A stretch of DNA of 46,497 nt, from the NCBI GenBank assembly GCA_014380615.1, contig JACMJM010000055.1:1-46497 (forward strand). The letters are read 5' to 3'. A program made the translations under genes and the position numbers. Positions within the stretch are counted from its first letter, which is position 1. The number at the start of each line of letters is the position of its first letter. Below the pieces are notes generated by a model. It was not told the origin of the DNA, ran no database searches, and saw only the letters and a program-made list of their open reading frames with translations. This DNA comes from Sphingobacteriaceae bacterium (lineage in GTDB: Bacteria; Bacteroidota; Bacteroidia; Sphingobacteriales; Sphingobacteriaceae). Positions 1 through 9,893 of the stretch are shown in pieces.

Positions 1-299
1 CTTAGAAAATGGAAGGCATAAGCCTTTTTGATCTTTTGCTCTGCCGCCAGCCTATAAAACTTACCAGAATAACATTAGCTAACACTAATAACGAAAATGC
101 CATCGACGTGGAATCTTCAAAATCAAAGCATAAAAAAACCATCTCATAATTGCTTATGAGACGGCCTCTTCTTTTATTCCAGTAGAAGGAAACCGCGAAA
201 TGTCGAACCTTTTTGTTGAGGATTGGATTAAGCTCATCGAATACCAACATCTGTAATACAATACTTTTTTTATCTTAGGTCAAACTTTAACTTATCACA
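1..299. other. Intergenic stretch with a hairpin, no confident gene
   Basis: I see no convincing gene here. The main structure is an inverted repeat (arms 142-148 and 155-161, TCTCATA/TATGAGA) preceded by seven A on the plus strand, so on the minus strand it reads as a hairpin followed by a U-run. A short minus-strand reading frame (103 to 2) would encode one membrane segment with a basic tail. It has no ribosome site, lies just after the hairpin and is too short to claim. A probable promoter for the next gene lies near 270-279 (TATCTTAG, a variant of the TAnnTTTG box). Confidence 0.5.
139..164 (-). terminator. Hairpin followed by U-run (minus strand)
   Basis: Arms CC-TCTCATA (139-148) and TATGAGA-GG (155-164) enclose a short AATTGCT-type loop with one internal mismatch. 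On the minus strand the stem is followed by TTTTTTT (131-138 on the plus strand), as in an intrinsic terminator. No gene that it would terminate is visible in the window. Confidence 0.5.
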
Positions 300-1985
300 A
301 TGAAACAAATTATTACAACTGCCTTTGCAATCCTGTTAGCTATGTATGGATATTCGCAAGAAACCATTAGCGGAAATCTTACCATTAATGGTAGTGTAAG
401 TAAGCGATTAACATTAAACTCTACAGGAGGCGATGGCGGTTATATATCATTACAAAAAGATGGTGTTGATAAAGGCTACTTACAATGGAATTATAACTTT
501 CTAGGCCAGGCTGCAGGTAATAATTTGCTACTTACCAATTCAACACTTGGTGGTTCCATAGCTATTCAGACCAACAGTGCAGGAAACGTTTTCAAATCTA
601 CAGCTTTAGTTGTAGATGGAGATGGAAATACTACATTGGGGGGTACATTAACCGGCACATCTGCGACATTCACAGCATCCAGACCTATTACAGCAACTGG
701 GGATGATGTATTGTTATGTAAATTAGGTGGCCCATTTAATTTGATTTTTGGAGATGGTAATGTGAGGTATTATTCCTTATATACTCCTGCAGGTGCAGCA
801 ACTGGCAGTATTAGAAACTTTAGTACATCAACAGATATATTAAATTGGACAGCAGGTGGAAATGTAGGTATTGGAACAGACGGTCCGAACGCCACATTAC
901 ATATAGTTGATGCAGGCAATTCTGGTGTAACGACTTTAAATCTAAACAATAGAATGACTTTTCGCGGTGATGGTGTTTTAAATTGGGGGGCCAGTGCTGA
1001 TCATGGAATTCTATCGTGGGACAGTGGTAAGGCAATTGTTGGCTCTCGCGGTGGTATGGCTCTGGCGTTGTATGCTAATGGTACAGAAAAAGCGATTATA
1101 ACCGCAAATGGTAATATGGGTATTGGTACATCAAATCCAATTTCTATTGGCCCAGCTGCATCTACTTTAGGAATAAATAGTTCGAATTCTTCTTATAGTG
1201 GAGGTGTGTCATACATGGCTGATGGCGTAGCTAAAGGGTACACTTATTATGATTATGGAGCGATGGCACTTCAAGGTGCTGCAGGTGTTCCTATTAAATT
1301 TATGACTAACAATCTTGAAGTAGTACGATTAACTACAGAAGGGAAGTTTGGTATTGGAACAAACTCACCTTTAGAAAGATTAGTGGTAAAAGAAGAAACC
1401 GGTAGCGACGCCATTGCCATATATGATGGTCCAGGTAATAAACGCCTCGGTATAGGTCAAGAAGCCTCATATACAGGGAATTATATTGATAGTAGAAATA
1501 TTGATTTTAAAATCAAATCTGGTTTTGCAGGTGGGTCGGGTGGCAATATCATTTTTATGACTCAAAGTAATGGAATCACAAGTCATAATGAGCAAATGCG
1601 GATCGATAAAAATGGAAGTGTTTCTATCGGCACAACTAACCCTCAAGGCTACAAACTCGCCGTAGCTGGTAACGTAATAGCCGAATCTGTAAAAGTAGCC
1701 CTTCAAGGTACTTGGCCCGATTATGTGTTTAAATCAGGCCATAAGCTTTCTTCTTTACAGGAAGTCGAAAAATATGTTCAGGAAAATAATCATTTACCAG
1801 AGATGCCGTCAGAAGCAGAAGTAAAGAAAGATGGAATTGATCTTGGCCAAATGGATGCTAAGTTGCTTAAGAAGATTGAAGAGTTGACTTTGTATATGAT
1901 TGATTTTAAAAAGGAGATGGATGTAATCAAAGCTGAAAATCAAACTCTTAAAAAAGAGGTAGCTCAACTAAAAACTGACAAATAA
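300..1985 (+). CDS. Secreted tail-fibre-like repeat protein
   Basis: A 561-residue protein with an N-terminal signal peptide (about residues 1-19, ending YGYSQ). The body is rich in Gly, Asn, Thr and Ser and has four spaced G-x-x-x-IGT-x-x-P motifs, at about residues 187, 271, 348 and 438, like the repeats of beta-structured phage tail fibres and Bacteroidota surface adhesins. The C-terminal 110 residues resemble the conserved end of these proteins: a W-P-D-Y-V-F segment, HLPEMPS, then a coiled coil (about 515-561). That end resembles the region next to chaperone/peptidase S74 domains, but I see no catalytic S74 core. It stands alone between two hairpins and a 14-bp direct repeat (172-185 and 2037-2050). 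Its role (surface adhesion or display) is inferred from composition only. Confidence 0.7.
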   Translation: MKQIITTAFAILLAMYGYSQETISGNLTINGSVSKRLTLNSTGGDGGYISLQKDGVDKGYLQWNYNFLGQAAGNNLLLTNSTLGGSIAIQTNSAGNVFKSTALVVDGDGNTTLGGTLTGTSATFTASRPITATGDDVLLCKLGGPFNLIFGDGNVRYYSLYTPAGAATGSIRNFSTSTDILNWTAGGNVGIGTDGPNATLHIVDAGNSGVTTLNLNNRMTFRGDGVLNWGASADHGILSWDSGKAIVGSRGGMALALYANGTEKAIITANGNMGIGTSNPISIGPAASTLGINSSNSSYSGGVSYMADGVAKGYTYYDYGAMALQGAAGVPIKFMTNNLEVVRLTTEGKFGIGTNSPLERLVVKEETGSDAIAIYDGPGNKRLGIGQEASYTGNYIDSRNIDFKIKSGFAGGSGGNIIFMTQSNGITSHNEQMRIDKNGSVSIGTTNPQGYKLAVAGNVIAESVKVALQGTWPDYVFKSGHKLSSLQEVEKYVQENNHLPEMPSEAEVKKDGIDLGQMDAKLLKKIEELTLYMIDFKKEMDVIKAENQTLKKEVAQLKTDK

Positions 1986-2013
1986 TTAATTGTAGAGTCT
2001 CATAAAACCAACA

Positions 2014-2040
2014 AAAGCCGCTCATCGCGGCTTTCTTTTT
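2014..2040. terminator. Bidirectional intrinsic terminator
   Basis: A perfect 8-bp stem, AAAGCCGC (2014-2021) and GCGGCTTT (2027-2034), has a 5-nt loop. It is followed by TCTTTTT on the plus strand, ending the tail-fibre-like gene. On the minus strand it is followed by TTTTGTT, so it can also terminate the tRNA-Met transcript arriving from the other side. Confidence 0.75.
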
Positions 2041-2047
2041 ATTCCAG

Positions 2048-2121
2048 TAGCGGGGAGCAGGATCGAACTGCCGACCTCAGGGTTATGAATCCTGCGCTCT
2101 AACCATCTGAGCTACCCCGCC
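2048..2121 (-). tRNA. tRNA-Met (anticodon CAT)
   Basis: Read on the minus strand, this folds as a complete tRNA. The acceptor arm is GGCGGGG/CCCCGCT with a terminal G-U pair and discriminator A. The D arm is GCTC...GAGC. The anticodon arm is CAGGA-TTCATAA-CCCTG, with CAT at 2087-2085, and the T arm is GGCAG-TTCGATC-CTGCT. CCA is not encoded. The closing pair of the anticodon stem is an A-C mismatch. Elongator methionine is most likely, because the acceptor end is paired (G-U), unlike the C-A mismatch of initiator tRNAs; tRNA-Ile2 (lysidine-modified CAT) cannot be excluded by eye. Confidence 0.93.
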
Positions 2122-2232
2122 ATTTTTATTTTCGCTTACCCTGAAAATTGGTTTGCAAATATAGTTTAATTTACTTTCCTTTAAAAAGAAATCTAAAAAA
2201 CTCCCCATTAGATTTAGAAAAGGAAATAAAGA

Positions 2233-2613
2233 ATGTCAGAAAAGAAGAAGTTTAGTCTGGAATACGAAATAAAATCATCTCCCAAAATATTGTTTGGTTT
2301 TTTGAATGAGCCTAATGGCCTTTCGCAATGGTTTGCTGATGACGTTCATTACAGAGATCAGATTTACACCTTTGTATGGGACGGGGAGGATCAAAAAGCC
2401 AAACTCCTCTCTATTAAGGAAAATAAACTGGTAAAGTTTAGATGGTTAGACGACGATCCTTCCTGTTATTTTGAAATGGAAATCCTTCAGGACGAATTAA
2501 CAAACGATGTTGCTTTGTCGATAACCGATTTTGCCCCTGCCGAACTTATTGAAGAACGTAAACTGATATGGGATAATCAAATAGAATATTTGATTAGTGT
2601 GTTAGGAGCTTAG
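2233..2613 (+). CDS. START-like (SRPBCC/AHSA1-type) domain protein
   Basis: A 126-residue soluble protein resembling the small START-like domain proteins of Bacteroidota. It opens with a beta-strand/helix (FSLEYEIKSSPKILFGFLNEPNGLSQWF), has the SRPBCC-type W-F-A-D and F-x-W-D-x-D segments, and ends in a long helix (residues 104-124). This fold usually forms a pocket for a lipid or hydrophobic ligand; the ligand is unknown. It lies 26 bp before the LptF/LptG permease gene, but a hairpin plus T-run between them suggests separate transcription. I see no signal peptide or membrane segment. Confidence 0.75.
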   Translation: MSEKKKFSLEYEIKSSPKILFGFLNEPNGLSQWFADDVHYRDQIYTFVWDGEDQKAKLLSIKENKLVKFRWLDDDPSCYFEMEILQDELTNDVALSITDFAPAELIEERKLIWDNQIEYLISVLGA

Positions 2614-2634
2614 GGATATAAAATCCCTATTTTT
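2611..2634 (+). terminator. Terminator overlapping the lptF promoter
   Basis: A 7-bp stem, TAGGGAT (2611-2617) and ATCCCTA (2623-2629), has loop ATAAA and is followed by TTTTT (2630-2634). The stem begins at the stop codon of the START-like gene (2611-2613). The T-run is also part of the TATTTTTG box of the next gene. Confidence 0.65.
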
Positions 2635-2635
2635 G
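2628..2635 (+). promoter_or_regulatory. -7 box (TATTTTTG) of lptF
   Basis: This matches the Bacteroidota -7 consensus TAnnTTTG exactly. It ends only 4 nt before the GTG start at 2640, so transcription would begin at or next to the start codon. Confidence 0.6.
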
Positions 2636-2639
2636 TATT

Positions 2640-4061
2640 GTGAAAAAAATACACGTATTGGTTTTGAAGGCCTTTATCCGGCCTTTCATTGTTACCTTTT
2701 TCATAGTAATGTTTGTGCTGTTGATGTTGTTTTTATTCAAATACATCGACGACCTTATCGGAAAAGGATTTCAATGGTATGTTATTTTGCAGTTAATGTG
2801 GTACGCATCGGCCACTAATGTTGCCATGGCATTGCCGCTCGCCATGCTGTTATCTTCCATCATGACTTTTGGCAGTTTAGGAGAGAATTATGAATTGGTA
2901 GCTATAAAAGCTGCCGGTATTTCCCTCCAAAAAGCAATGGCACCTCTGGTGGTATTGGTTTCTATATTAAGTATTTGCGCCTTCCTTTTCTCCGATTATA
3001 TGCTTCCGGTAGCCAACCTCAAATTCGGTTCATTATTATGGGATGTAAGAAATCAAAAAAGTGCCTTTCTTATTAAGGAAGGGGTATTTAACAGCAGTAT
3101 TCAGGGATATTCAATTCGCGTTCAAAAAAAGGACCCTGATGAAAGAACGCTTCATAATGTTATTATTTACGACCATAGTTCGAACGGAAATATAGTGCTG
3201 CGGGCGAGGTACGGAACAATGGACAAAACGCCCGATGAGAATTATTTAATCCTGAACCTGCACGACGGGGTGCGATACGAAGAAACTACGGGCGACGGAG
3301 CTTACAATCCAAGGCAGCGGTTTACCCGGTATAAGTTTAAAGAAACCACTCAAAAGTTCGACCTTTCGGCCTTTAAGCACACTCGAACGGATGAAAATCT
3401 GTTTAAAAGCAGTTATGCCATGATGAATCTAAAGCAGCTTAGCCATTTCAGAGATTCGACCGAAAGAGTAGCAGACAGTACCGTAAAATCCTATTCAAAA
3501 GTAATTCTTCCCATGTTCAGACTTTATTCAGGTGCGGCGCAGGTTTCTGGCGTGCCTGTAAAGAAGGTTCCGGAATATAAAAATACCGTACTTGATGTTA
3601 TACCCAAACACGAACGGTCAAATGCTATTTCATCGGCTCAAAACGAAATCCGAAGCATGAAAGACATGGTAACTTCAAAAGCCATCGAAAAAACTGATTA
3701 CATAAAAAGTATCCTGAGATTTATAGTCGAATATCAGAAAAAACTTACCCTTGCCGCATCATGCCTGGTGCTGTTTTCTATCGGTGCCCCGCTGGGCGCG
3801 ATTATACGAAAAGGAGGTTTAGGACTGCCCGTAGTAATGTCGGTTATCTTTTTCCTCTTCTATCATATTATCTCCCAGATTGGTGAAAAATCGGCGAAAG
3901 CCGGAACCATGGAGCCTATTTTAGGTATGTGGATAGCAATACTCGTTTTAGCCCCATTAGGTATGTTTCTTACCTATAAAGCAGCTGTAGACTCGGCTAT
4001 ATTCGACGTAGATTCTTATAAGCGTAAGTTCCTGAAACTCTTCAAAAAGGAAAAGGAATAA
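2640..4061 (+). CDS. LptF/LptG family LPS export permease
   Basis: A 473-residue inner-membrane protein of the YjgP/YjgQ family, which forms the membrane part of the Lpt ABC exporter carrying lipopolysaccharide to the outer membrane. It has three N-terminal membrane helices (about 15-35, 55-80, 98-120), a large periplasmic beta-rich domain (about 125-365), and three C-terminal helices (about 375-455). The LGENYELVAIKAAGISL segment is the family's coupling-helix region. The start is GTG at 2640 (protein begins MKKIHVLVLKAFIRPF), placing the first helix as expected. There is no obvious ribosome site and the -7 box is 4 nt upstream. Whether it is LptF or LptG cannot be told from this protein alone. 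Confidence 0.9.
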   Translation: MKKIHVLVLKAFIRPFIVTFFIVMFVLLMLFLFKYIDDLIGKGFQWYVILQLMWYASATNVAMALPLAMLLSSIMTFGSLGENYELVAIKAAGISLQKAMAPLVVLVSILSICAFLFSDYMLPVANLKFGSLLWDVRNQKSAFLIKEGVFNSSIQGYSIRVQKKDPDERTLHNVIIYDHSSNGNIVLRARYGTMDKTPDENYLILNLHDGVRYEETTGDGAYNPRQRFTRYKFKETTQKFDLSAFKHTRTDENLFKSSYAMMNLKQLSHFRDSTERVADSTVKSYSKVILPMFRLYSGAAQVSGVPVKKVPEYKNTVLDVIPKHERSNAISSAQNEIRSMKDMVTSKAIEKTDYIKSILRFIVEYQKKLTLAASCLVLFSIGAPLGAIIRKGGLGLPVVMSVIFFLFYHIISQIGEKSAKAGTMEPILGMWIAILVLAPLGMFLTYKAAVDSAIFDVDSYKRKFLKLFKKEKE

Positions 4062-4114
4062 TATCTTTTACCCCCAGATTATATTCTAAAGGTTCGGAAT
4101 TAGTTTCAGAACTG

Positions 4115-4122
4115 TAATTTTG
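4115..4122 (+). promoter_or_regulatory. -7 box (TAATTTTG) of ribBA
   Basis: A full match to TAnnTTTG, ending 7 nt before the ribBA ATG, in the 68-bp gap after the permease gene. I see no FMN riboswitch in that gap, and it is too short for one. Confidence 0.6.
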
Positions 4123-4129
4123 ATTCATA

Positions 4130-5356
4130 ATGGAGATTAAGCTCAATACAATTGAAGAGGCTGTTGAAGATATAAAAGCCGGAAAAGTAATTATAGTGGT
4201 TGATGATGAGGACCGGGAGAATGAAGGTGATTTTTTAACGGCCGCCCGTAACGCCACACCAGAAGTGGTAAACTTTATGGCTAAGTATGGCCGCGGACTG
4301 ATATGCGTTCCTCTTACCGGTAAGCGTTGCGATGAACTGAATCTGGAGCCTATGGTGGGCAAGAATACTACCTCACACGAAACAAACTTCACCGTTTCTG
4401 TCGACCTGATGGGCTATGGCTGTACAACAGGTATTTCTGCGTCCGACCGCTCGAAGACTGTTCATGCTTTAATAAATACTGATACGAAGCCGGAAGAGTT
4501 AGGAAGGCCGGGCCATATTTTCCCTTTAAGGGCGAAAGAAGGAGGAGTTTTACGTCGCGCCGGCCACACCGAAGCTGCTATCGATTTAGCGGCTATGGCG
4601 GGGTTTGAACCTGCCGGTGTTATTGTAGAGATTATGAATGAAGAAGGCGAGATGGCACGTCTCCCGGAGTTGATGGTTATTGCTAAACAGCTCGACATGA
4701 AGATTATTTCTATTAAGGATTTAATCTCTTACCGCTTATGCAAAGAATCACTCATTAAAAAAGAAGTATCAGTAAAGCTGCCTACAGAATGGGGCGATTT
4801 TGAAATGGTAGCCTATACACAAATAGATTCTGGCGAACATCATATAGCATTGGTTAAAGGGAAATGGAACGAGGACGATCCGGTACTTGTTCGCGTACAC
4901 AGTTCTTGCATTACAGGCGATATTTTTGGCTCATGCCGATGCGATTGCGGCCCCCAATTGCACAAAGCCATGGAGATGATTGATAAGGAAGGAAAAGGTG
5001 TGATTATTTATATGAATCAGGAGGGACGAGGTATCGGATTAATTAATAAACTACATGCCTACAACTTGCAGGAGAATGGATTTGATACCGTAGATGCCAA
5101 CCTAAAGCTCGGATTTAAAATGGATCAGCGCGACTACGGTTTAGGGGCACAGATTCTGCGAAGTCTTGGTATTAAGAAAATGCGCCTTATGTCTAATAAT
5201 CCAACAAAAAGAGCAGGATTAACGGGTTACGGCATCGAAATAATTGAGAATGTGCCGATTGAAATTAAATCCAATATTCATAACGAACTCTATTTAAAAG
5301 CAAAGAGAGACAAAATGGGGCATACTATTATGAATAGTTCTGATGCGGATAACTAA
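4130..5356 (+). CDS. ribBA: Bifunctional DHBP synthase / GTP cyclohydrolase II
   Basis: A 408-residue fusion catalysing the two entry steps of riboflavin synthesis: ribulose 5-phosphate to dihydroxybutanone phosphate (N-terminal RibB, about 1-200) and GTP to the pyrimidine precursor (C-terminal RibA, about 205-400). RibB marks are [11 protein letters not shown] (residues 25-35) and [12 protein letters not shown]. RibA marks are the zinc-site GSCRCDCG and the NQEGRGIGL loop. Both halves look intact and the length is normal. The stop codon overlaps the tamB stop on the other strand by 3-4 bp, so the two genes converge with no spacer. The product is cytosolic. Confidence 0.96.
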   Translation: MEIKLNTIEEAVEDIKAGKVIIVVDDEDRENEGDFLTAARNATPEVVNFMAKYGRGLICVPLTGKRCDELNLEPMVGKNTTSHETNFTVSVDLMGYGCTTGISASDRSKTVHALINTDTKPEELGRPGHIFPLRAKEGGVLRRAGHTEAAIDLAAMAGFEPAGVIVEIMNEEGEMARLPELMVIAKQLDMKIISIKDLISYRLCKESLIKKEVSVKLPTEWGDFEMVAYTQIDSGEHHIALVKGKWNEDDPVLVRVHSSCITGDIFGSCRCDCGPQLHKAMEMIDKEGKGVIIYMNQEGRGIGLINKLHAYNLQENGFDTVDANLKLGFKMDQRDYGLGAQILRSLGIKKMRLMSNNPTKRAGLTGYGIEIIENVPIEIKSNIHNELYLKAKRDKMGHTIMNSSDADN

Positions 5357-8300
5357 GGTGTAGCTGATTGTTTCGGCACCCTGCTTTCCCTTGAAGGAGA
5401 AATAACGATGGATGGATTAGTATTAACCGGCGGTGGCGGAGCCTGAGGTTTTTCCTGGCCAGCCTTTTCTTCATCTGTTCGTTTACCCAGTATCGCCCTT
5501 AAAAATTCGCCGAGAGTATCAAAGTCTTTTCTGTAAGCCAATCCCAGTGCGCTAACATACTCCTGAGTGGTGTTTAAAACCACCCTGTTGTTACGGCGGT
5601 TTGATGCCCGGGCTATTAAACTTCCGTCCATCTTAATTAAATATTGAGCCTCAACATCGTGAGCGAACGAATTACCTACTTCAAAGGCGTTTACTTCCGC
5701 CCGGTTATCAGGTGTAATGCCCCCGGTTATTTTGAGCCTGTCTTTAAATAAGCTGAAGGTAGCACTGGCATCATTAAATGAGCGCACGTTTAAATCCACC
5801 GATTTAGACCCTATTGTTTGCCCCAGAATGTTGTTGATCTGATTAAACGTTAATTCGGTTATCGTGTTTTTTAAAGCGTCTGTTGCGGCGTCTAGTTCAA
5901 GTCCTGTATTCGATGCGAAAGAGCCTCTGGCTATAAAGCTTATTGCTTGCTGGTTAACGTTGTTTACATCGTTAAAGTAGCTCTCCAGCTCGGTTTTAAT
6001 GTAAGGTTCTTGCGGGAAATTAATATCGAATTTAATGCCCGGGCGGGTTAATACACCATTTAACGTCATTATAGCCTCCGATAGTACGGATCTGTTAGGT
6101 ACGGTCCTATTATCGGCCCTGTATAGTTTTGCGATGTTGGCGTTATTTGAATAGATAGCGGTCATATTTATTTCCGCTTCCACGGGATCACCGGTCCAGC
6201 GGATAGAACCACCCTGACTAATCTGAAAGATTTTACTGATATACTCCTGTGCCGTGTACTGAAATTTTCCGCCGGTAATAAGGTAGCTTCCGAACATCCG
6301 GAAATCGCCCAGACTGGTAATCTCCAGCGACAGGTTATTGGATGTTCCCCTTCCGCTAAGTTTGCCCAAATCGGTAATAATATTTACCTGCGAAGCTTCA
6401 TCAACCGTAAGGTTTAAAGTCATTTCTAATCCGTTAAAAGAGTTAACTTTTTTAGGAGTTAACGTAGAATCCCTTGCGACAAATGTTATCATGTCGTTAC
6501 CCGACACTCGCTCGGCGGCATTCAAAGGGATATTAAAAACGGTTCCTTCTTTCGTTGTAGCCGTAATATTTATCCGCATGTTATTAGTAGGCCCCTTAAA
6601 CGTGAAAACCCCTGTTCCATAGGCGGTTCCATAATATAGCGGATTATCTTTCGACGTAGTATTCAGTGCCATAAACGGGGTTTCAGCATAAATAACCACA
6701 TCAATTATAGGCACTTTCGGATTTTTGAGATTAATGGTACCAACGGCCTCGGCGGTATTGTTCCTTACGTCGGTAAGCTCTAACCTGCCAAGGTCGATAA
6801 TGCTGTTGCTGATGGTGATGTCGTCGTTTATCCGGTAAGGCGTTTTAAGATAGTTAACCACTAAATAGGCGTTTTTTAATCTTGCCGAACCATTAATCTT
6901 CGGATCGAAAATACTTCCCGTAACTTCCAGATCAGCCGATACATTGCCCGAAACATCCGATACTAAATGTTTCATAAAAGGCTGGAAAATAACCAGTTCA
7001 CTTTCGTCCATCTTCATCCGGAGATTTAAAGTGTTTTTATCCGAATTAGCGTTGTAGTCGCCATAAATATTCATGGTTTCCTTTCCGTTCTTTTGAATGT
7101 TGAGAACCATGTCCACCAGCTTGGTACGGTTGTCCATATTGGCAACTAACGTAAGTTCTCCTATGGGGATATTGTTCATCACCAGAGAATCCACAATCAG
7201 ATCCGACTCTAATTTCGGAGTCTTTGTTGTTACGGAAGAAAGTATAATATTTCCGTTTAATTCTCCGCCAAGGGTAATTTTCTTGCTTTGAGTTAAAGGA
7301 TTAAAGGTTTCGAGTTTAAATTGTTTAAAGCCTGCGTTCAGTTTGTCGTTAGGGTCGTTCGAGATGATACCATCCAACGTTAAATATTGATTATCGCGAT
7401 ACAGAGCAAAGTTTTTTACCGCAACCTTCCCTTTATCGTAGCTAATCTGCACCTGCTCGGGCACACGCCATACCTCACTGTTTATCACCACGTCTGATGG
7501 CAGGAGGCTTAGATTAGCGAAGTTCTCTGTGTCGAATTCTATAAGTCCGTTTAAATCGAGCTGGTTAATCGCGTCTTTGTCTGATAGTTTTACGTTTAGT
7601 GATAAACTGTCATTCTTCAACACGTTGGTAATGTTTACATTTTTGATGTAAAGATTGTCGTTTAAATCAACCCTGTCTGATGTTAAAAATACGTTTAAAG
7701 CAGTAGCGGTTGTAGATTCATCAATAATTAAATTGTTGATCTTAATGTTATTATATTCAATTAACGAACTCGAACCGGTAAGGGTAGCTACATTCTCCGC
7801 CGATACGAAATGTCCCTGGAAATCTGCGCCTTCAGGTATTTTTAAACTCGGAATAAACATTATGCTGACGGGTTCAAAGTACTTCAGGTTAAGTGTAAAG
7901 TCGAAGTTTTGAATACCCCGCGGGCCTGGTTTTGCTTTTAGCGAAGGGATGTATTGCTTTACTACCGATGTAAAATAATTCGGTAGTTTATCTAAATCAT
8001 ACTGCCCTTTTATTCCCGCATCCAGAATATCCGAATTTATAGTCAGAGAGCGGGTGTTCCCCAAGCCTTTCGCTAAAACGTATACCGAATCAACCACCAT
8101 CGAATGCTGAGGAGTGCTTACTCGTATTTTACTTAATTGCAGGTTTCCCTGGATGTTGTTTAAGTTATTCCCGGTAAAAGCGGTATGAAAATCGGCGTCT
8201 ATTTGTACCGTGTCTTTAGTTAAACCAAGTTTATGCAGATTGGTGCTGCGTAATGTGGCGTTAAAGTTAAAAGCAGGCAGCTTGGAGGTAAAGTTGATGC

Positions 8301-9849
8301 CGCCTAAGAATTTGAGCTTAACATTTCGGTCGTTTATATCAATCTTGCCATTAAATAAGCTTTGATTATAATTGCCGTCTACTTTAACATTAGAATACCG
8401 GTATCCTTTATAGTCGAAATAAGTAATGTCAGCCTTTATGTTTTCACTGATGTTTTTTATACTGAATCCTTTGCCCGATACATTTGCCGAAAGGGTTGTG
8501 TAGCCCAAATCCTTTCTGTCAAGAAGCTCAGCCAGATTAAAATTGTACGCTCTTATTCTACCCGAATAGCGGGGGCCACCGCTCATTACCAATTTGGCAT
8601 CTGTGTTTACTCTGCCCAGTGCTGTTTTAAACTGCCCGTTTACATCGGCTTTTTCAAGTTCAGTTTTAAGTTTTCCGTTAACTCTATACTGTTTAATGGA
8701 CGTAACAATATCGCCTCCGAAAGATATATTTCCGAATTTAGAAACCACTGCCGGAATTGTGTTGCTTTTACCTGTAATTAGTTTTGCCAACCTTTCCGCA
8801 TCGCGGGCGTTGCTGTGTAAATGCTGGATTTTCGACCGGATGAAAATGCCGGTGTTGGTGGTAATTCCCTTAACGTCGAAATTTCCTTTTACGTAAGTAG
8901 CCTGCCCCGAGGATATAGTAACATTCTGCGCTTTTAAATCAGTTACATATCCGCTTATGTTTCCTTTAAGCTTAACGTCGAGGTTTTTGGGTAGGTTATC
9001 CGAAAAAAATGCAAGGTCTTTTGTGTGAATTCGCGTATTTCTCAAACGGCCATTAAAGTATACTTTGCTTACAAACTTGTTAAGGTCTTTAAAATTCTTG
9101 TATTTAAGAAGGATATAATCTGACACGCGGCTGTTAGGCGTTTGCAAAACCAGGTTTTTAAATTCCATTTGATTCGTATCAATGGCTGCCAGTGTACTTA
9201 GGTTCTTTAGCTGGAACCCGCTTTTTTCCCGGAAGTTTAAGTTCCGTATTTCCGCCTGAAATAAATGTGTCTTGGTATTGATGTTTAAAACGGTTGTGCT
9301 AAGATTGCGCAGGTGCAAATCGTCAAAGTTTATCCGCTTTAAAACACTTGTGCGGTTAAAGTTTTTATATCTGAAGTCGATATTATTTAAAACAACCTTG
9401 TCGAAACTAAGATCGTAACGCTTTTTTTTCTGCTTCGTCGAGTCTGTGGTACCAGTGTTAAAATAATTGATAATAAACTGCAGATTCGTTTTTCCTGTCT
9501 TATAAGTCTTCAGATAGAACTTTCCGTCGTCCATCTGCACTGTATTTACCGAAACTACCCGCTCTTTAAGCGAAAAATAGTTTAGATCGACAGTAAACTT
9601 TGGCGAATGCAGAAGAGTATCTTTGTCGTGGTCCTGAACGTACAGGCCTTCCAGTACTACAGATTTGAAAGGCTTGATGTATAAGCTTTCGATGGATATG
9701 GTGGTATTAAGTTCTTTCGACAGGTATTTAGCAGCTCTTTTGGCAATGGCGGTTTGTACTGGTTTAAATTGCAGCGAAAATATCAAAGCGGCGGCCAGTA
9801 AGATTATTACTGTTAAGGTCCAAAGCGTTATTTTGAGTACTTTTTTAAT
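5353..9849 (-). CDS. tamB: TamB-like translocation/assembly module protein
   Basis: A very long envelope protein of the TamB/DUF490 (AsmA-like) family, thought to span the periplasm and carry lipid or assist outer-membrane protein assembly. The C-terminal TamB domain (last ~450 residues) has the typical [24 protein letters not shown] and [24 protein letters not shown] segments, and the tail is Pro-rich. The first standard start is TTG at 9786, but that would cut through the membrane anchor. Reading on to 9849 adds 21 residues and gives a full signal anchor ([20 protein letters not shown]). The codon there is ATT; no ATG, GTG or TTG lies between it and the in-frame stop, and the only CTG is inside the helix. 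I chose ATT, giving about 1498 residues. It is divergent from tsaD. Confidence 0.88.
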   Translation of the reverse strand: MKKVLKITLWTLTVIILLAAALIFSLQFKPVQTAIAKRAAKYLSKELNTTISIESLYIKPFKSVVLEGLYVQDHDKDTLLHSPKFTVDLNYFSLKERVVSVNTVQMDDGKFYLKTYKTGKTNLQFIINYFNTGTTDSTKQKKKRYDLSFDKVVLNNIDFRYKNFNRTSVLKRINFDDLHLRNLSTTVLNINTKTHLFQAEIRNLNFREKSGFQLKNLSTLAAIDTNQMEFKNLVLQTPNSRVSDYILLKYKNFKDLNKFVSKVYFNGRLRNTRIHTKDLAFFSDNLPKNLDVKLKGNISGYVTDLKAQNVTISSGQATYVKGNFDVKGITTNTGIFIRSKIQHLHSNARDAERLAKLITGKSNTIPAVVSKFGNISFGGDIVTSIKQYRVNGKLKTELEKADVNGQFKTALGRVNTDAKLVMSGGPRYSGRIRAYNFNLAELLDRKDLGYTTLSANVSGKGFSIKNISENIKADITYFDYKGYRYSNVKVDGNYNQSLFNGKIDINDRNVKLKFLGGINFTSKLPAFNFNATLRSTNLHKLGLTKDTVQIDADFHTAFTGNNLNNIQGNLQLSKIRVSTPQHSMVVDSVYVLAKGLGNTRSLTINSDILDAGIKGQYDLDKLPNYFTSVVKQYIPSLKAKPGPRGIQNFDFTLNLKYFEPVSIMFIPSLKIPEGADFQGHFVSAENVATLTGSSSLIEYNNIKINNLIIDESTTATALNVFLTSDRVDLNDNLYIKNVNITNVLKNDSLSLNVKLSDKDAINQLDLNGLIEFDTENFANLSLLPSDVVINSEVWRVPEQVQISYDKGKVAVKNFALYRDNQYLTLDGIISNDPNDKLNAGFKQFKLETFNPLTQSKKITLGGELNGNIILSSVTTKTPKLESDLIVDSLVMNNIPIGELTLVANMDNRTKLVDMVLNIQKNGKETMNIYGDYNANSDKNTLNLRMKMDESELVIFQPFMKHLVSDVSGNVSADLEVTGSIFDPKINGSARLKNAYLVVNYLKTPYRINDDITISNSIIDLGRLELTDVRNNTAEAVGTINLKNPKVPIIDVVIYAETPFMALNTTSKDNPLYYGTAYGTGVFTFKGPTNNMRINITATTKEGTVFNIPLNAAERVSGNDMITFVARDSTLTPKKVNSFNGLEMTLNLTVDEASQVNIITDLGKLSGRGTSNNLSLEITSLGDFRMFGSYLITGGKFQYTAQEYISKIFQISQGGSIRWTGDPVEAEINMTAIYSNNANIAKLYRADNRTVPNRSVLSEAIMTLNGVLTRPGIKFDINFPQEPYIKTELESYFNDVNNVNQQAISFIARGSFASNTGLELDAATDALKNTITELTFNQINNILGQTIGSKSVDLNVRSFNDASATFSLFKDRLKITGGITPDNRAEVNAFEVGNSFAHDVEAQYLIKMDGSLIARASNRRNNRVVLNTTQEYVSALGLAYRKDFDTLGEFLRAILGKRTDEEKAGQEKPQAPPPPVNTNPSIVISPSRESRVPKQSATP

Positions 9850-9893
9850 ATTTTTACAGTTTTAAAAAACAAACAAATAAATCATAATACAGT

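Noticed and set aside
2..103. Minus-strand frame with a hydrophobic segment and basic tail, possibly a small membrane protein
   Set aside because: Only about 33 codons from ATG, no ribosome site, and directly behind a terminator-like hairpin; chance is the better explanation.
4062..4129. FMN riboswitch upstream of ribBA
   Set aside because: The gap is only 68 bp and holds a promoter box; no RFN-type structure fits.
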